Positions 1 to 9,360 of a stretch of DNA of 64,000 nucleotides are shown here, piece after piece. Under the pieces are notes generated by a model. That model worked only from the letters and a program-made list of their open reading frames with translations, was not told the DNA's origin and ran no database searches. A program made the position numbers and the translations under genes. Numbering within the stretch: the stretch's first letter is position 1; each line of letters starts with the position of its first letter. Origin of the DNA: Medakamo hakoo (lineage: Eukaryota; Chlorophyta; Trebouxiophyceae; Coccomyxaceae); contig CP089453.1 of the NCBI GenBank assembly GCA_026636295.1, positions 124,001-188,000 on the forward strand, written 5' to 3'.

Positions 1-1570
1 CCCCGCCGCCCGCCCCACCCACCGCGCCGTCTTCCAGGGCCGCATTCGTCGCGACGGGCAGCCAGCGCAGGACCAGTTCCCGCAGGCGGGCCGGGTGGAA
101 GGGCCGGCGCCGGGCGTAGACGAAGGACCGGATGCCGAAACGCGCGGCGGCCGTCGTTTCCTGGCGCTTTTTCTTTTTCGCGTGGTCGTGGTCGTGGTGG
201 CCGTGGCCGTGGCCGTGGTGGTCGTGCTTGTGGTCGTGCGTGCAGGCCGCGCCGTCGGCCCCGCACTCAGGCCCGTGCTTGTGTTCGTGGTGGTGGTGGC
301 CGTGGCCGTGGCCGTGGCCGTGGTGGTGGCCGTGGTCGCCGTGGCTGTGGTCGTGGCCGCACCCGCCGGCCGACCCGCCGGCGGGGTGCCCACCACCCGC
401 CGCCCGCCCATCCTCGCCCGTCGCCGCGCACACGGCACACCCGCCACCGCCGCCGCCGCCGCCCTCCTCTTCCGTCTCCGCCGCCGCCAGGGCCGTCGCG
501 TGCGCGACCGCCCCACGGTGCTGGCCTTCGACGTTCAGCCCCGCCACGAGGGCGGGCGCGGCGCCCCGCCCAAAGACGGCTTCGACGTCGACGGCGCCGC
601 GGACGCAGTCGTGGATGCGGGCCAGCGGGTTCAGGGCGGACACGATGGCGTGCAAGGACGCCAGCTGCGCCGGCCCGCCGCCCAGCTGGTCCGTCTTGTT
701 GAGGATGACGTAGTCAGCGCACTCCACCTGTTCGACCAGCAGGTCCACGACCGGCCGCAGCGTCCCTCCCTCGCCCAGGTCGGGGCGGGCGGCCAGCGGC
801 GCCCGGGACGCGTAGTCCCGGACAAAGGTGGCGGAATCCACGATGGTGACCATGGTGTCCAGGCGGACGCGGGCGGCGAGGGGGTGGCCCGCCGCGACGG
901 CCTCCGCAAACTTGTCGCGGATGTTTTGGGGTTCGGCGACGCCCGAATTTTCCAGGACGATGCGGTCGTAGGACGACCCACGGGCGTCGGCCAAGGCCAG
1001 CAGCTGTTCAAAGGAGCCGAAGAGCTCGTCCTGGATGGAGCAGCCTGTTGTTGGTGAGGCGGGGGGGGGGGGAGTGGTGAGCGCGAGCAGGAGGGGAGGG
1101 TTGGATGGAAAACGGCGGCGAAATAAAAAACACAACCTCCCGCCCCCAACAATTCTCTCAACGCACAAGCACAGCCGTTGGCCAGCTCCACCGTGTCCGC
1201 CAGGTCGGCCGTCGTCGTCGTCGGGTTCTGACCGTCCTCGTCCCCGCCGCCAGCCCGGGCCCGGTCGTTGCGGACGAGCTTGGCGTCAATGTTCACGGAC
1301 GCGACGTCGTTGACGACGCAGCCGATCTTCATGCCCGATTTTTCGAGCAGGTGGCGGAGGAGGGTGGTCTTGCCTGTGCGTGTGGTGTAGGCGTGGGTGG
1401 GTGCGTGTCAGTGTGCTGACGTAAAGGGCGCGTGCTGTGCCGCCGGCCAGCAGCGCGCGCGCTCGTCGCAATGCTTGTTCATCGTCCGCTCCCTCTCTCT
1501 CACCTGCGCCCAGGAACCCGGACAGCATGGTCACAGGGACGACGTCCTTGGACGGCGGGTTCGCCGCCAT
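1..1570 (-). CDS. CobW/ZNG1-family GTP-dependent metallochaperone, His-rich, 3' end cut by window
   Basis: CobW (COG0523) P-loop GTPases insert zinc or related metals into client enzymes. Three exons read 1570-1504, 1373-1167 and 1044 to beyond base 1. Splicing rebuilds the Walker A motif across intron 1 (GFLGAGKTT, residues 18-26) and the family metal-binding CxCC across intron 2 (NGCACC, Cys90, Cys92, Cys93), which strongly supports both junctions. NDVASVNID (44-52) and the guanine-specificity motif NKTD follow. An acidic, Gly-rich insertion then leads into a long His-rich stretch with CxxC pairs (about bases 180-450), before the typical RPFHPARL C-terminal domain, which runs off the window edge. 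The His tract is much longer than in most relatives and suggests metal buffering, which is inference. Start is the first ATG of the exon, directly before the conserved domain. Confidence 0.88.
185..362. repeat. Imperfect GTGGTG/GTGGCC hexamer repeats
   Basis: Short tandem units of GTGGTC, GTGGTG and GTGGCC fill this stretch, interrupted near 240-290. On the minus strand they encode the alternating His-Gly-His and His-Asp-His part of the CobW-family protein, so they are coding repeats and probably expand or shrink by slippage. Confidence 0.8.
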
Positions 1571-1709
1571 GGTTGTGTGTGTGCGTTGAGGGGGGAGGGA
1601 TGCGTGGACGGCCGCAAAGAGACAAAGAATGAGAGAGTGTGGGGGGGACTCTTGCCGCCTGCGCGCGCGCCAAAAAAAAAAACCATCCATCATCTAACAA
1701 GCGCTCCCC

Positions 1710-2169
1710 CTAATTGTTCTCCCGCCACCGGTGCGCGCAACGTTCACACCGCCAGAACAGCGTGGCCGCCTCGTCCGCTGACCGCGTCTGCACCTCGTAA
1801 AAAAAGCCGACCGTGTGCTTGCAGACAGGACAGACCGTGTCGCCCCGCTGCATGTGCGCAGTCTCGGCCTCGCCGCCGAGGATGTCGTCCAGCGGGCGCC
1901 GTTTGACGGGCGCGGCCTGGACGACGGGGCGGGTGATTGGGTAGGCGTACGGGCAGGCTTCGCAGTAGAAGAAGAGCAGGTTGTCGTTGCGCGTGGTTTG
2001 CGGGCGGCGGTCTGGGCCGACTGTGTGTGGAGGTGGAGTGATGGATGGATGGAGCGGGGTTGGGAGGGGTGAGACGAGGCGGCGTTGCGGGGGAGGCGAC
2101 ATCGTTTTTCCCTTTCAAAATAAACTCACCCAGCAGCATGCTGCCGTCGTTGGGGCAGAACTTGATCAT
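1710..2169 (-). CDS. RPC11: RNA polymerase III subunit RPC11 (RPC10/POLR3K)
   Basis: Small zinc-ribbon subunit of Pol III, needed for transcript cleavage and termination. Exons 2169-2130 and 2020-1710 give about 116 residues, the family length. The C-terminal TFIIS-like ribbon is intact: CPVC, then the catalytic-hairpin signature QTRSADE, then CERC followed by HRW. DDILGG in the linker is also conserved. The N-terminal ribbon is odd: it reads FCPNDG where relatives have CPxC, so the second cysteine is Asp8, while the later CEAC pair remains. I chose the ATG at 2169 because family members begin there and it has a GCCGCC context; an in-frame ATG at 2214 would add 15 residues. It lies 139 bp downstream of the CobW gene on the same strand. 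Confidence 0.9.
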
Positions 2170-2561
2170 GGCGGCGGCCGTGGATGCCGTCGAGGTGGAC
2201 GGCGGGGACGGCATGGTTGGACAGAGGGCGTGGCGGCTAGGCAAAAGAGGGGCAAGGGGAGCCGCGGGCGCGCACCCGTGTGCGGCGTCTCCTGCTCGGT
2301 CCGTCGCGTGGAGCGAGAGCACCAGGATGTGAGCGTCGCGCCCAGGGAGTGTGGAGTTGGTGAGCGCGCGCCGCCTCTTCAGGGCGAGAGGGACGGACCG
2401 GCCGGCGCGTCCGAATTTATTTTCGTTCTGCTCGCTCGCCCCCGTCGGCAGGCCATTCTGGTGTTCTCTACGCGGGGCGCCTCTTCCACGGCACACACGC
2501 CCGTCTGCTTTGCTCTCCGTGCGCACGCGACCAGACAAGCGCCAGGCTCACACGCACCCTG
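2170..2561. other. Divergent promoter interval, RPC11 / ClpR
   Basis: This 392-bp stretch separates two divergent start codons and must hold both promoters. It has a small AT-richer patch near 2415-2430 but I see no convincing TATA box, tRNA or conserved ORF. Confidence 0.5.
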
Positions 2562-4055
2562 ATGCCGGCCGCCGCCATGGCCCGCTCTGCTGCTGCGGCT
2601 GCCGCGCCGGCCCGCGCCACGCCGCCGACCGTCCGCGCTCGCCGGTCCGTCACCGCCCGCGCCACCCCCGCCCCATCGCCCTCCTCCCGCCGCCCTATCG
2701 ACCTGGGCGAGGACGCCGCCTTTGCGGACCTGCCCCGCCTGGTGTCTGGTGGCCGGCGGACGCTGTACGAGGACGGGGAGGGTCCGTCGACGTCGTCCGC
2801 GTCGGGCCTGCTGGGTCCGGACGGCCTGCCTTTCGACCTGCCCAAATCCGCGTACGGCCTGACCCTGCGCCAGATGGGGTCGCTCGGCCTGACGGGGGAG
2901 GGGCCGGGACCGCGTGGCACTGGGATTGACCCGGTGCGTTTCCTTGGCGTTGTTCGTGTGTCGTTGGAGGCGAGCGTCGCGGAACGTGCGGGGAAAAACG
3001 GCGACGGGCGGAGCTCGCGGCCCGCCTTCTTCGCCTCTACCTTCCCGGCTGAGTGGAGCGACGCGTCAGGACCTCAGTTGGCGGGTGATGGAAGGAGGCG
3101 GAGCCCGCCGAGGCCCTCGCACCGGCGCCCGAAAGCGGGGACGAGACACCTCGCCCGATCCCCACCTTCGCCCTCGCCCTCTCAACCACCCTCCTCTCCC
3201 CACCCCGCCCCCCATCAACAGGCCACCCTGTCCGCCCACGCCGCGTACGCGGGCGCCATGACGTCCTCGGCCTCCGCCATGTCCTCCACCATGATGGCCG
3301 CCGCCGGCCGCGTCGCCCCCGCGGGCGGCGGCTACCGCAAGAAGACGCCGCCCGACCTGCCGTCGCTGCTGCTGGACAGCCGCATCGTGTACATTGGCAT
3401 GTCCCTCGTCCCGCAGGTCACGGAGCTGGTCATCTCCGAGCTGCTGTGGCTGAATTACACGCAGCCCACCAAGCCCGTGTCCCTGTACATCCACTCCACC
3501 GGCTCCCAGACCCAGGACGGCCAGCAGGTCGCCTTTGAGAACGAAGCGTATGCGGTCATCGACACGATGCGGTACATCAAGCCCGACATCTTCACGATCG
3601 TGGTGGGGCAGGCCATGGGGACGGCCGCCCTGCTGGTCGCGTCGGGCAAGAAGGGCGGGCGGTACGCCCTGCCCAACGCCCGCATCCAGGTCGGCCCGCC
3701 GCGCATGAACCGCGCGTTTGGCCGGACCGCCAACCTGATGATCAAGGCGAACGAACTGGAAAAGATGACGGACACGTACTCCGAGATGCTGGCCGGCGCC
3801 ACCGGCTTCCCCAAGACCTTCTGCCGGCGGCTGATTGCGCGCAACCGGTGGTTGACGCCGGCCGACGCGATCGACGCGCGCATCATCGACAAAGTGTACG
3901 AAGTCGGCGCGTCGCAGCAGGCGGCCGAGCGGAAGCACTTGGAAGACGCGAAAGCGGCGCGCGCGGCGGCGGCGTTGCAGGCCGCGACGGAAGTGGAGCC
4001 TGTGCGGGCTGGTGTGCGGGATGAGAGCGAGGACACGGAGTCGGGCGGGATGTGA
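2562..4055 (+). CDS. CLPR4: Plastid Clp core subunit ClpR, ClpR4-like (proteolytically inactive)
   Basis: ClpR proteins are inactive ClpP paralogues in the stromal Clp protease ring. Exons 2562-2933 and 3222-4055 give 401 residues: an Ala/Arg/Ser-rich transit peptide, a linker, then a ClpP fold from about residue 167 (PPDLPSLLLDSRIVY). Where ClpP has its catalytic Ser (GQAASMGA) this protein has GQAMGTAA, two residues shorter, and the catalytic-His region reads QVGPP, so the triad is gone as expected for ClpR. The WLNYTQPTKP segment and the helix IKANELEKMTDTY recall ClpR4 more than R1-R3; that assignment is from memory. The 288-nt intron is a multiple of three with no in-frame stop. A second ATG at 2577 could also serve. 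Confidence 0.88.
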   Translation: MPAAAMARSAAAAAAPARATPPTVRARRSVTARATPAPSPSSRRPIDLGEDAAFADLPRLVSGGRRTLYEDGEGPSTSSASGLLGPDGLPFDLPKSAYGLTLRQMGSLGLTGEGPGPRGTGIDPVRFLGVVRVSLEASVAERAGKNGDGRSSRPAFFASTFPAEWSDASGPQLAGDGRRRSPPRPSHRRPKAGTRHLARSPPSPSPSQPPSSPHPAPHQQATLSAHAAYAGAMTSSASAMSSTMMAAAGRVAPAGGGYRKKTPPDLPSLLLDSRIVYIGMSLVPQVTELVISELLWLNYTQPTKPVSLYIHSTGSQTQDGQQVAFENEAYAVIDTMRYIKPDIFTIVVGQAMGTAALLVASGKKGGRYALPNARIQVGPPRMNRAFGRTANLMIKANELEKMTDTYSEMLAGATGFPKTFCRRLIARNRWLTPADAIDARIIDKVYEVGASQQAAERKHLEDAKAARAAAALQAATEVEPVRAGVRDESEDTESGGM

Positions 4056-4157
4056 GAGGTGAGGGGCGGGGCGTTGGAGCGTGGTTCCGGCGGGGGAGAA
4101 GGGAGGGAGGAGAGAGTCGTGGACAGGAAAAAAATGGGATGGAAACAAAATTTTCAT

Positions 4158-5207
4158 TCACTCGCCACCGCTGCTCAACCCCAGCGCGGCCGACCCGGCC
4201 CGCTCCACCTCCTTCAGGTACTCGGCCTGCACGCGCTGGGCATACGACCCGGACGGCAGTCCCAGCACGACAGCTTCCATGCGGCGCCGGATGGCGGCCT
4301 CAAACCCGGCGGGGGACAGGCCCGCGCTCTTCAATCTCCCCTCCCACTCCTCTTCTTCCGCGTCGGCAACGGCCGCCAGGGCCGTCGTCGCGTCGTCCTC
4401 GCCTTCGCACCCGCCTAGTGCGCGAGCCGCGTACAGCTGCAAGGCGCGTTGGAGCAAGCGGACCAAGCCGGCCTGCCCGTCGTCGGAGGCTTTGCGCATC
4501 CAGGCAAACGCGTTGGAGAGCAGCGCCTCCTCGTCCAACCCGCCAGGGCCGGACGCCGCGTCGTCCAAGGCCGCCCGCATGGCGGCAATCCTGTCCGGCG
4601 CGAGCGGCAGGTGCCACTCCCCACGCTCATCCGCGCCGGCCGCCAATATGCGCTGCAAGACTTCCCCTGCCGCGGACAGTTGGGTGTCGGTGCGCTGGAC
4701 GGCCGCGTCGACCAGGCCCATCACCGCAGACGCGAGGGACGCCAGGCGGTCTTTGTCCGCGGCGGGAGCTGTGTCGGCGCGGGCGGCGACGCGGATCCAA
4801 AACTTTTGGTCAAACGCCATCAGGTTTTCCGCGACCAGCTGGGCGAGCTGTCGTTGGTTTTTGATGGGATGGGATGGGTGGTGAGAGGGGGAGGGCGGGG
4901 CGGGGGTGGGGAACGCGAACGACCAAAAAGAAAACACGCCGCACTGACACCATACCTGGGCCGCGCCATCGGCCGCCAGCAGCTTGTCGATGAGTTTGTC
5001 GTGTTCGGCGACTTCAGAGAGTGAGGCGGACAGGGCTGGGGAAGCGGCGGCATCGTCGGACGACGCGGCAGCGAGAATGCGACGGCTAGCTCCGCGCGCC
5101 GGCTTCGGCGCGCCCGTCGCGCGGCGAGGCGCCGGGCGTGGAGTGGACACACGCCGAGCATGGCTAGGCGCTGGCCGGGTGGTGGCGGCCGCAAGGGTGG
5201 TGGCCAT
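4158..5207 (-). CDS. Uncharacterised plastid-targeted protein (At1g36320-like)
   Basis: Exons 5207-4956 and 4847-4158 give 313 residues. The first 50 residues are rich in Ala, Arg, Ser and Thr, like a chloroplast transit peptide. The rest is soluble and mostly helical, with stretches such as AENLMAFDQKFWIRVAAR and RRMEAVVLGLPSGSYAQR. It resembles an uncharacterised plant protein I recall as At1g36320. No catalytic motif is visible. The 108-nt intron starts GTATGG and lacks in-frame stops, so intron retention would simply insert 36 residues. The gene converges on the ClpR gene with 102 bp between stop codons. Confidence 0.75.
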   Translation of the reverse strand: MATTLAAATTRPAPSHARRVSTPRPAPRRATGAPKPARGASRRILAAASSDDAAASPALSASLSEVAEHDKLIDKLLAADGAAQVWCQCGVFSFWSFAFPTPAPPSPSHHPSHPIKNQRQLAQLVAENLMAFDQKFWIRVAARADTAPAADKDRLASLASAVMGLVDAAVQRTDTQLSAAGEVLQRILAAGADERGEWHLPLAPDRIAAMRAALDDAASGPGGLDEEALLSNAFAWMRKASDDGQAGLVRLLQRALQLYAARALGGCEGEDDATTALAAVADAEEEEWEGRLKSAGLSPAGFEAAIRRRMEAVVLGLPSGSYAQRVQAEYLKEVERAGSAALGLSSGGE

Positions 5208-5427
5208 GGAGTCGAACGCGGGTGGTGGGAGGAGGCGTCCGTGTGTGTCAACTTTTGTTTAGTTTTTTTTCTTGTCTGTGTTTCGTGCGCAGGGCCGTGT
5301 GCGGCGGCGCGCTGCCGAGCCCACCAAACGCGCGAACAGATGGAAGGCCGCCGCCCGGGCCCGCCCTGACACGACCCTGCGTGGGAAGTGTCTTTGTCCC
5401 CGTGTAGCGGACGTCCACACGCACCTC

Positions 5428-7390
5428 ATGTTAGCCGCCCTGATCCGTCAGGCCCGCCAGCGCCCATCCCTGGCCGCGGTCGCGCGGCTGGCGCCGCCAT
5501 CCGCCGTCGCGGCGCCCTCGCCGCTCATGGCACCGCCGGCCTGCGCGCTCGCAGACACGCCCGTTGCCCACCTCCGCACGTGGGCGCAAGAGAGGTCTGG
5601 CACACTGGCCTGGCCGGTGAGTTTGGAGCGGAAAAGAGAGACGGGATTGGGCCAACCGCCGTCGCGGAGGGGGGAGTGAGGGCGCGCGCGGCGTGCAGAC
5701 GCCCACCGGGCCAACCTTCCGCTCTCACGCCCCGCTTCCTTTTTTCCATCCACGCGCATCGGCAACAGCTCGCCTCCACGCCCCACCTCATCCCGGCCCG
5801 CGTCTCCTTCCACGCGTCGCCGACCGTGGGCGCGCCGGCGTCGGCGCCTGCTCCCCAAGCCGCCGCGGCGGCGGCGGCCTCGGCCTCCAGTTCCGAGACC
5901 TCCACGTCCGCCGCGGCGTCCGCCATGTTTGAACAGTGCTGGGCCCGGCTGGAGGCCAAGTACGGCACCCGGCTGGCCAGCCCCAAGGAAGTCGTCTGGT
6001 TGAATGGCGCGCCCGGCTCGGGGAAGGGGGCCAACACGTCGTTCATCCTGGGCGCGCGCGGCCTGTCCCGCGCCGTCACCATGTCCACGCTGCTGGAATC
6101 GTCGCCCGACCTCAAGGCCCGCATCGACGCGGGCGACCTGCTGCCGGACGGCCTCGTCTGCGACGCCCTACTCGACGCCATCTTCAACCCGGACTCGTTC
6201 GACGCGGCGGGCGTCCTGATTGATGGTTTCCCGCGCACGGCGCTGCAGGTGGATTTGCTGAAACACCTGTACGACAAGGTGAGTGGTGGACGGACACGGA
6301 CGCTTGTTGTTGCTTTTGGGTGTGGGGGGCAGGCTGGGTGTGTGCGCGACGCCGGACACTTGACCGCCTCCGCTCCCCCCCCCCCTCCCCGACACGCACA
6401 CAGATGGCCGCCCTGTCCCGCGAGTACGCCGGCACGCCGTCGGAGTGGCGCTTCCCGCGCCCGGCTTTTAAAGTGGTCGTCCTGTACGTCGACGAAGACG
6501 AGTCCGTGCGCCGCCAGCTGGCCCGCGCCCGCCTGGCGGCCGTCCACAACGCTCGCGTGCTGGACGCGGGTGCCGGCGGCCAGCTGGTGGAGCAGCGGTC
6601 GACCGACGTGTCGCCGGAATCCGCCAAGAAACGGTACGCCATCTTCAAACTCCATTACTCGACGATCCTGCGGCTGAAACACTTTCACGCCTTCAGCCTG
6701 ATCGACGCCATGGGCACGCTGGACGAGACGCGCGCCCAGATCGCGCGCGAACTGCGGTACCAGTCGTCGTTGGAGCTGGCGGAGCCTACGTACAAAGCCA
6801 TCCGGCACCTGCCGCTGGCGGCGGACTTGGTGAGGGAACAGCGCCAGCGGCTGGTGGCGTCCTTGGACCGCGCGCACGCCCGCCACGCCAAGCTCTTTGC
6901 CCGGGTGGTCGCCGTCCTCGAAGCGGAAGTCCTGCCGCTGCTGAAGCGGTGCGCCCTGGCGGGCCACGCGGAGTGGTCGACCCCCAACCCGCTCTTTGCG
7001 GCGCCGCTCGCCCAGAAGGTCTTCATTGACGTCCTCACCGACCGCGGCTTCGCCGTGTCATACACGGCCAGGGAAACCAGCACGCCGACGCGGGTGGACC
7101 TGCGGACGGGCGCGGTCGAGTGCGAGCACAAGGTGCTGCACGTTTTCCGAATGGAGTTTGAGCGCGCGGCGGTGCGCGACCCGTCCGCGACGGCCCTCCC
7201 CCTCCCGCCCGTCACGGACGCCGGCGGCAGTGTGATCGGGGGGACCAGCGTGCCGCCAACGCTGGACGCGAGCGTGAAAGACACGCGGACGAGCGTGAGC
7301 GGCCGTGGCGGCCCCCGCTCGTCGCTGCACGACCCGGTCCTGGGCGACGAGCCCGTCGTCGTCAGTGGGGCGCCCGCGGTCGGGGATTAG
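5428..7390 (+). CDS. Plastid adenylate kinase, AMK5-type with C-terminal extension
   Basis: Adenylate kinase interconverts ATP, ADP and AMP; this type is chloroplast-targeted in plants. Exons 5428-5616, 5769-6278 and 6404-7390 join in frame to 561 residues. After a transit peptide and an Ala/Ser linker, the P-loop GAPGSGKG is at residues 143-150, followed by the AMP-site helix and DGFPRT. The LID is short, as in plant AMK5 proteins. The conserved segment after the kinase (RYQSSLELAEPTYKAI onward) matches the extra domain of Arabidopsis At5g35170 as I recall it, but I do not see that protein's terminal DUF1995 part. The C-terminal 70 residues are low complexity. A TGTAA sits 150 nt after the stop. 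Confidence 0.85.
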
Positions 7391-7543
7391 GGCTGTTGCT
7401 TTGGCGTCGGGGGCCGTGCTGGACACCCGCCATCGAGCAGCGTCTACCCGATCGGCGATTGAGAGAGAGAACACCATTCTTCTCCACCCCTCCTTATTCT
7501 TCAATTCTAGGCAGCAGCGAACCACTTTTTTTTAAGCAGTGTG

Positions 7544-7548
7544 TGTAA
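7544..7548 (+). promoter_or_regulatory. Putative poly(A) signal TGTAA (adenylate kinase gene)
   Basis: TGTAA is the poly(A) signal known from Chlamydomonas and other chlorophytes. Here it lies about 150 nt downstream of the adenylate kinase stop codon. Confidence 0.5.
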
Positions 7549-7600
7549 AGGACGAACGAACGAAGAACTAGACAACGCCTACACTCTCCCCCACACCCCA

Positions 7601-8980
7601 TCACACCCGCACCACGACGTACAGGAACCTGTCGCACGCAGCCAAGGCGGCGTGCGCCCAGGCGGCGGGCGCGGACAGCGGAGCGGGCACGCCGCAGGTC
7701 AGGACAGCGGAGACGGGCGTGCCGCGCAGCGCTAAACCTCCGCCCGCCGTCAGGCTCCACGGCCGGGCAGACGACGCGGTGTCGGCACCGCCCCCGTCGG
7801 GCGGAGGCGCCGGCAACGCCTCGAACAACGCCTCGCCCAGAGTCTGGCCGGGCAGCGCGGGGACGGGGCGGGACGCGTACGCAGGCGGCCGGCCCCCGCC
7901 AAAGGCGACAAACAGGCGGACGGGCAGCGCGCCGCCCTTGCCGTCGTCGAGGCCCATGCGGCTGGTGGCGGTCCAGGCCGCGTCCGCGTCTCCCGCCTGT
8001 GCGGCGTCCCACAGGCCGTCCCGGTCGGGCAGCGGCGCGCCGAGGATGCCGCCGGCCGACCCGCCGACCGCGCACGCCGCTTCTTTCAAGTCGTTGAAGA
8101 AGGCGGCCTGGGCGGCGTGGGGGCCCGGCCAGCGCACGAGGGCGTCGGCCGGGAAGGAGCGGAAGTGGATGGTCAGGGGCCAGGGGGACGTGGAGGGCGC
8201 GGAGGCCAGGTCGGCCAGGACGCCGATGGGGACGTGGCTGGAGCACGGGAGGGGAAGGGGGGAAAGGGAAGGAACGTGAGTTTTAACGCGGGCGAAGCGC
8301 GGACGGAGGCGGCGACGATCCCGTCCCCTCCCCCGCCACCAAAAGAAAAAACGTGCTTTCTGAGGGGCGTGCCACCGCTTTCGAACCAGGGCGCGTCCTC
8401 GCCGGGCGTGAGGGAGTCCTGTTGACGTGTGTGTGCGTGCGCGCGTGCGTGAGAGAGAGGGCAGCGATCGTTTTCCAGGAGACCACGGCGCTGGTCGCAG
8501 GGCTAGGGCTAGCGCGCCTTGGCAGCCCGCCACTGTTCGTACGTGCACGCTTGCACACGCGCCCACCCGCCCCGACTCACCCTGTAAAACTCGAGCGCCG
8601 CGTCCACCAGGCTGGGCAGGCAGGCCAGGCGGGGGGCGGAGACCTGGTGCGTGTGTGTGGTGGGTTGTTGCCGTGAGGGAGAGGGGAGGGGGTTGCGCCG
8701 GGGACGCAGCCCAAAGAAAAAACAGGACGAAAAGCTGGGGACGCACGTAAAACGGCGGCGGCTTTTCTCGTGACCCGGCCACATCCGCGTCGGCCAGGCT
8801 CAGGACGAGCGGGACCTGGGTGTCGTGTGCGCGGGAAAAGGCGTGAAGCCGGCGTGAGAGAGACGGAGCAAAAAATTTCCAATGCCTGTGCAAGGCCGTC
8901 GTCCTCCCCCCACAACGCACCTTTCCCGCCGAGTTTTCGCGGCGGCAGGCCGAGGCCGAGGCGGCGGCCTCGCCGTCCAT
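7601..8980 (-). CDS. ATG5: Autophagy protein ATG5
   Basis: ATG5 is conjugated to ATG12 and, with ATG16, acts as the E3 for ATG8 lipidation. Five exons (8980-8921, 8815-8747, 8643-8581, 8418-8357, 8237-7601) give 296 residues. Junctions restore family motifs: VPLVLSLAD, PPFYVSAPRLACLPSL, DSLTPGEDAPWF and PLRNHVPIGVL, then WPLTIHFRSFP and FFNDLKEA. Lys136 in the LKEA motif matches the lysine that bonds to ATG12. The protein ends FLYVVVRV, like other ATG5s. Intron 4 begins with GC rather than GT: only a GC-AG splice keeps frame and yields the right spacing against human PLKWHYPIG. Regulation is not evident. Confidence 0.9.
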   Translation of the reverse strand: MDGEAAASASACRRENSAGKVRCGGRTTALHRHWKFFAPSLSRRLHAFSRAHDTQVPLVLSLADADVAGSREKPPPFYVRPQLFVLFFLWAASPAQPPPLSLTATTHHTHAPGLRPPPGLPAQPGGRGARVLQGESGRVGACASVHVRTVAGCQGALALALRPAPWSPGKRSLPSLSRTRARTHTSTGLPHARRGRALVRKRWHAPQKARFFFWWRGRGRDRRRLRPRFARVKTHVPSLSPLPLPCSSHVPIGVLADLASAPSTSPWPLTIHFRSFPADALVRWPGPHAAQAAFFNDLKEAACAVGGSAGGILGAPLPDRDGLWDAAQAGDADAAWTATSRMGLDDGKGGALPVRLFVAFGGGRPPAYASRPVPALPGQTLGEALFEALPAPPPDGGGADTASSARPWSLTAGGGLALRGTPVSAVLTCGVPAPLSAPAAWAHAALAACDRFLYVVVRV

Positions 8981-9360
8981 GGGGAGGCTAGCTGTGCTGG
9001 TGGCGGGACGCCCCGCCCTCGCCGTCTCTTTTGATCAGTGTGTGATGAGCGAGCACACCCAGCGCACACTCCCCTTCATTTCCCGTTTTTCCTTCGCACG
9101 GCCCACTGCCTCGTGCCGCGAGTTCCTCCGCCCAGGCCGCACACGGCCTGCGTGACCTGCAGAGAGCGCCTACACTCGCGCCACGCATCGCCGCCACTCG
9201 AATTCCCCCGTCCAACGCGCCTCCTCCCCTCAAAACGCATGCAGCGTGGCTAGCTTTGCCTGTTGGCCCCTCCTCCCCCACCACTCACGCGCGGGCCTGG
9301 CCGGCCCCGCACCCAGCGGGGCGGGCTGTGCTTGAGGCCGTGACGCAGCGCGCGCGCACG
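8981..9360. other. Divergent promoter interval, ATG5 / HAD-like gene
   Basis: This 380-bp stretch lies between divergent starts. It has no ORF with family character and no recognisable core promoter element. Confidence 0.5.

Noticed and set aside
5525-6967. 480-codon open frame antisense to the adenylate kinase gene
   Set aside because: It lies opposite a well-supported gene, has shadow composition (Arg/Gly-rich), and similar open frames oppose most genes here because stops are rare at this GC content.
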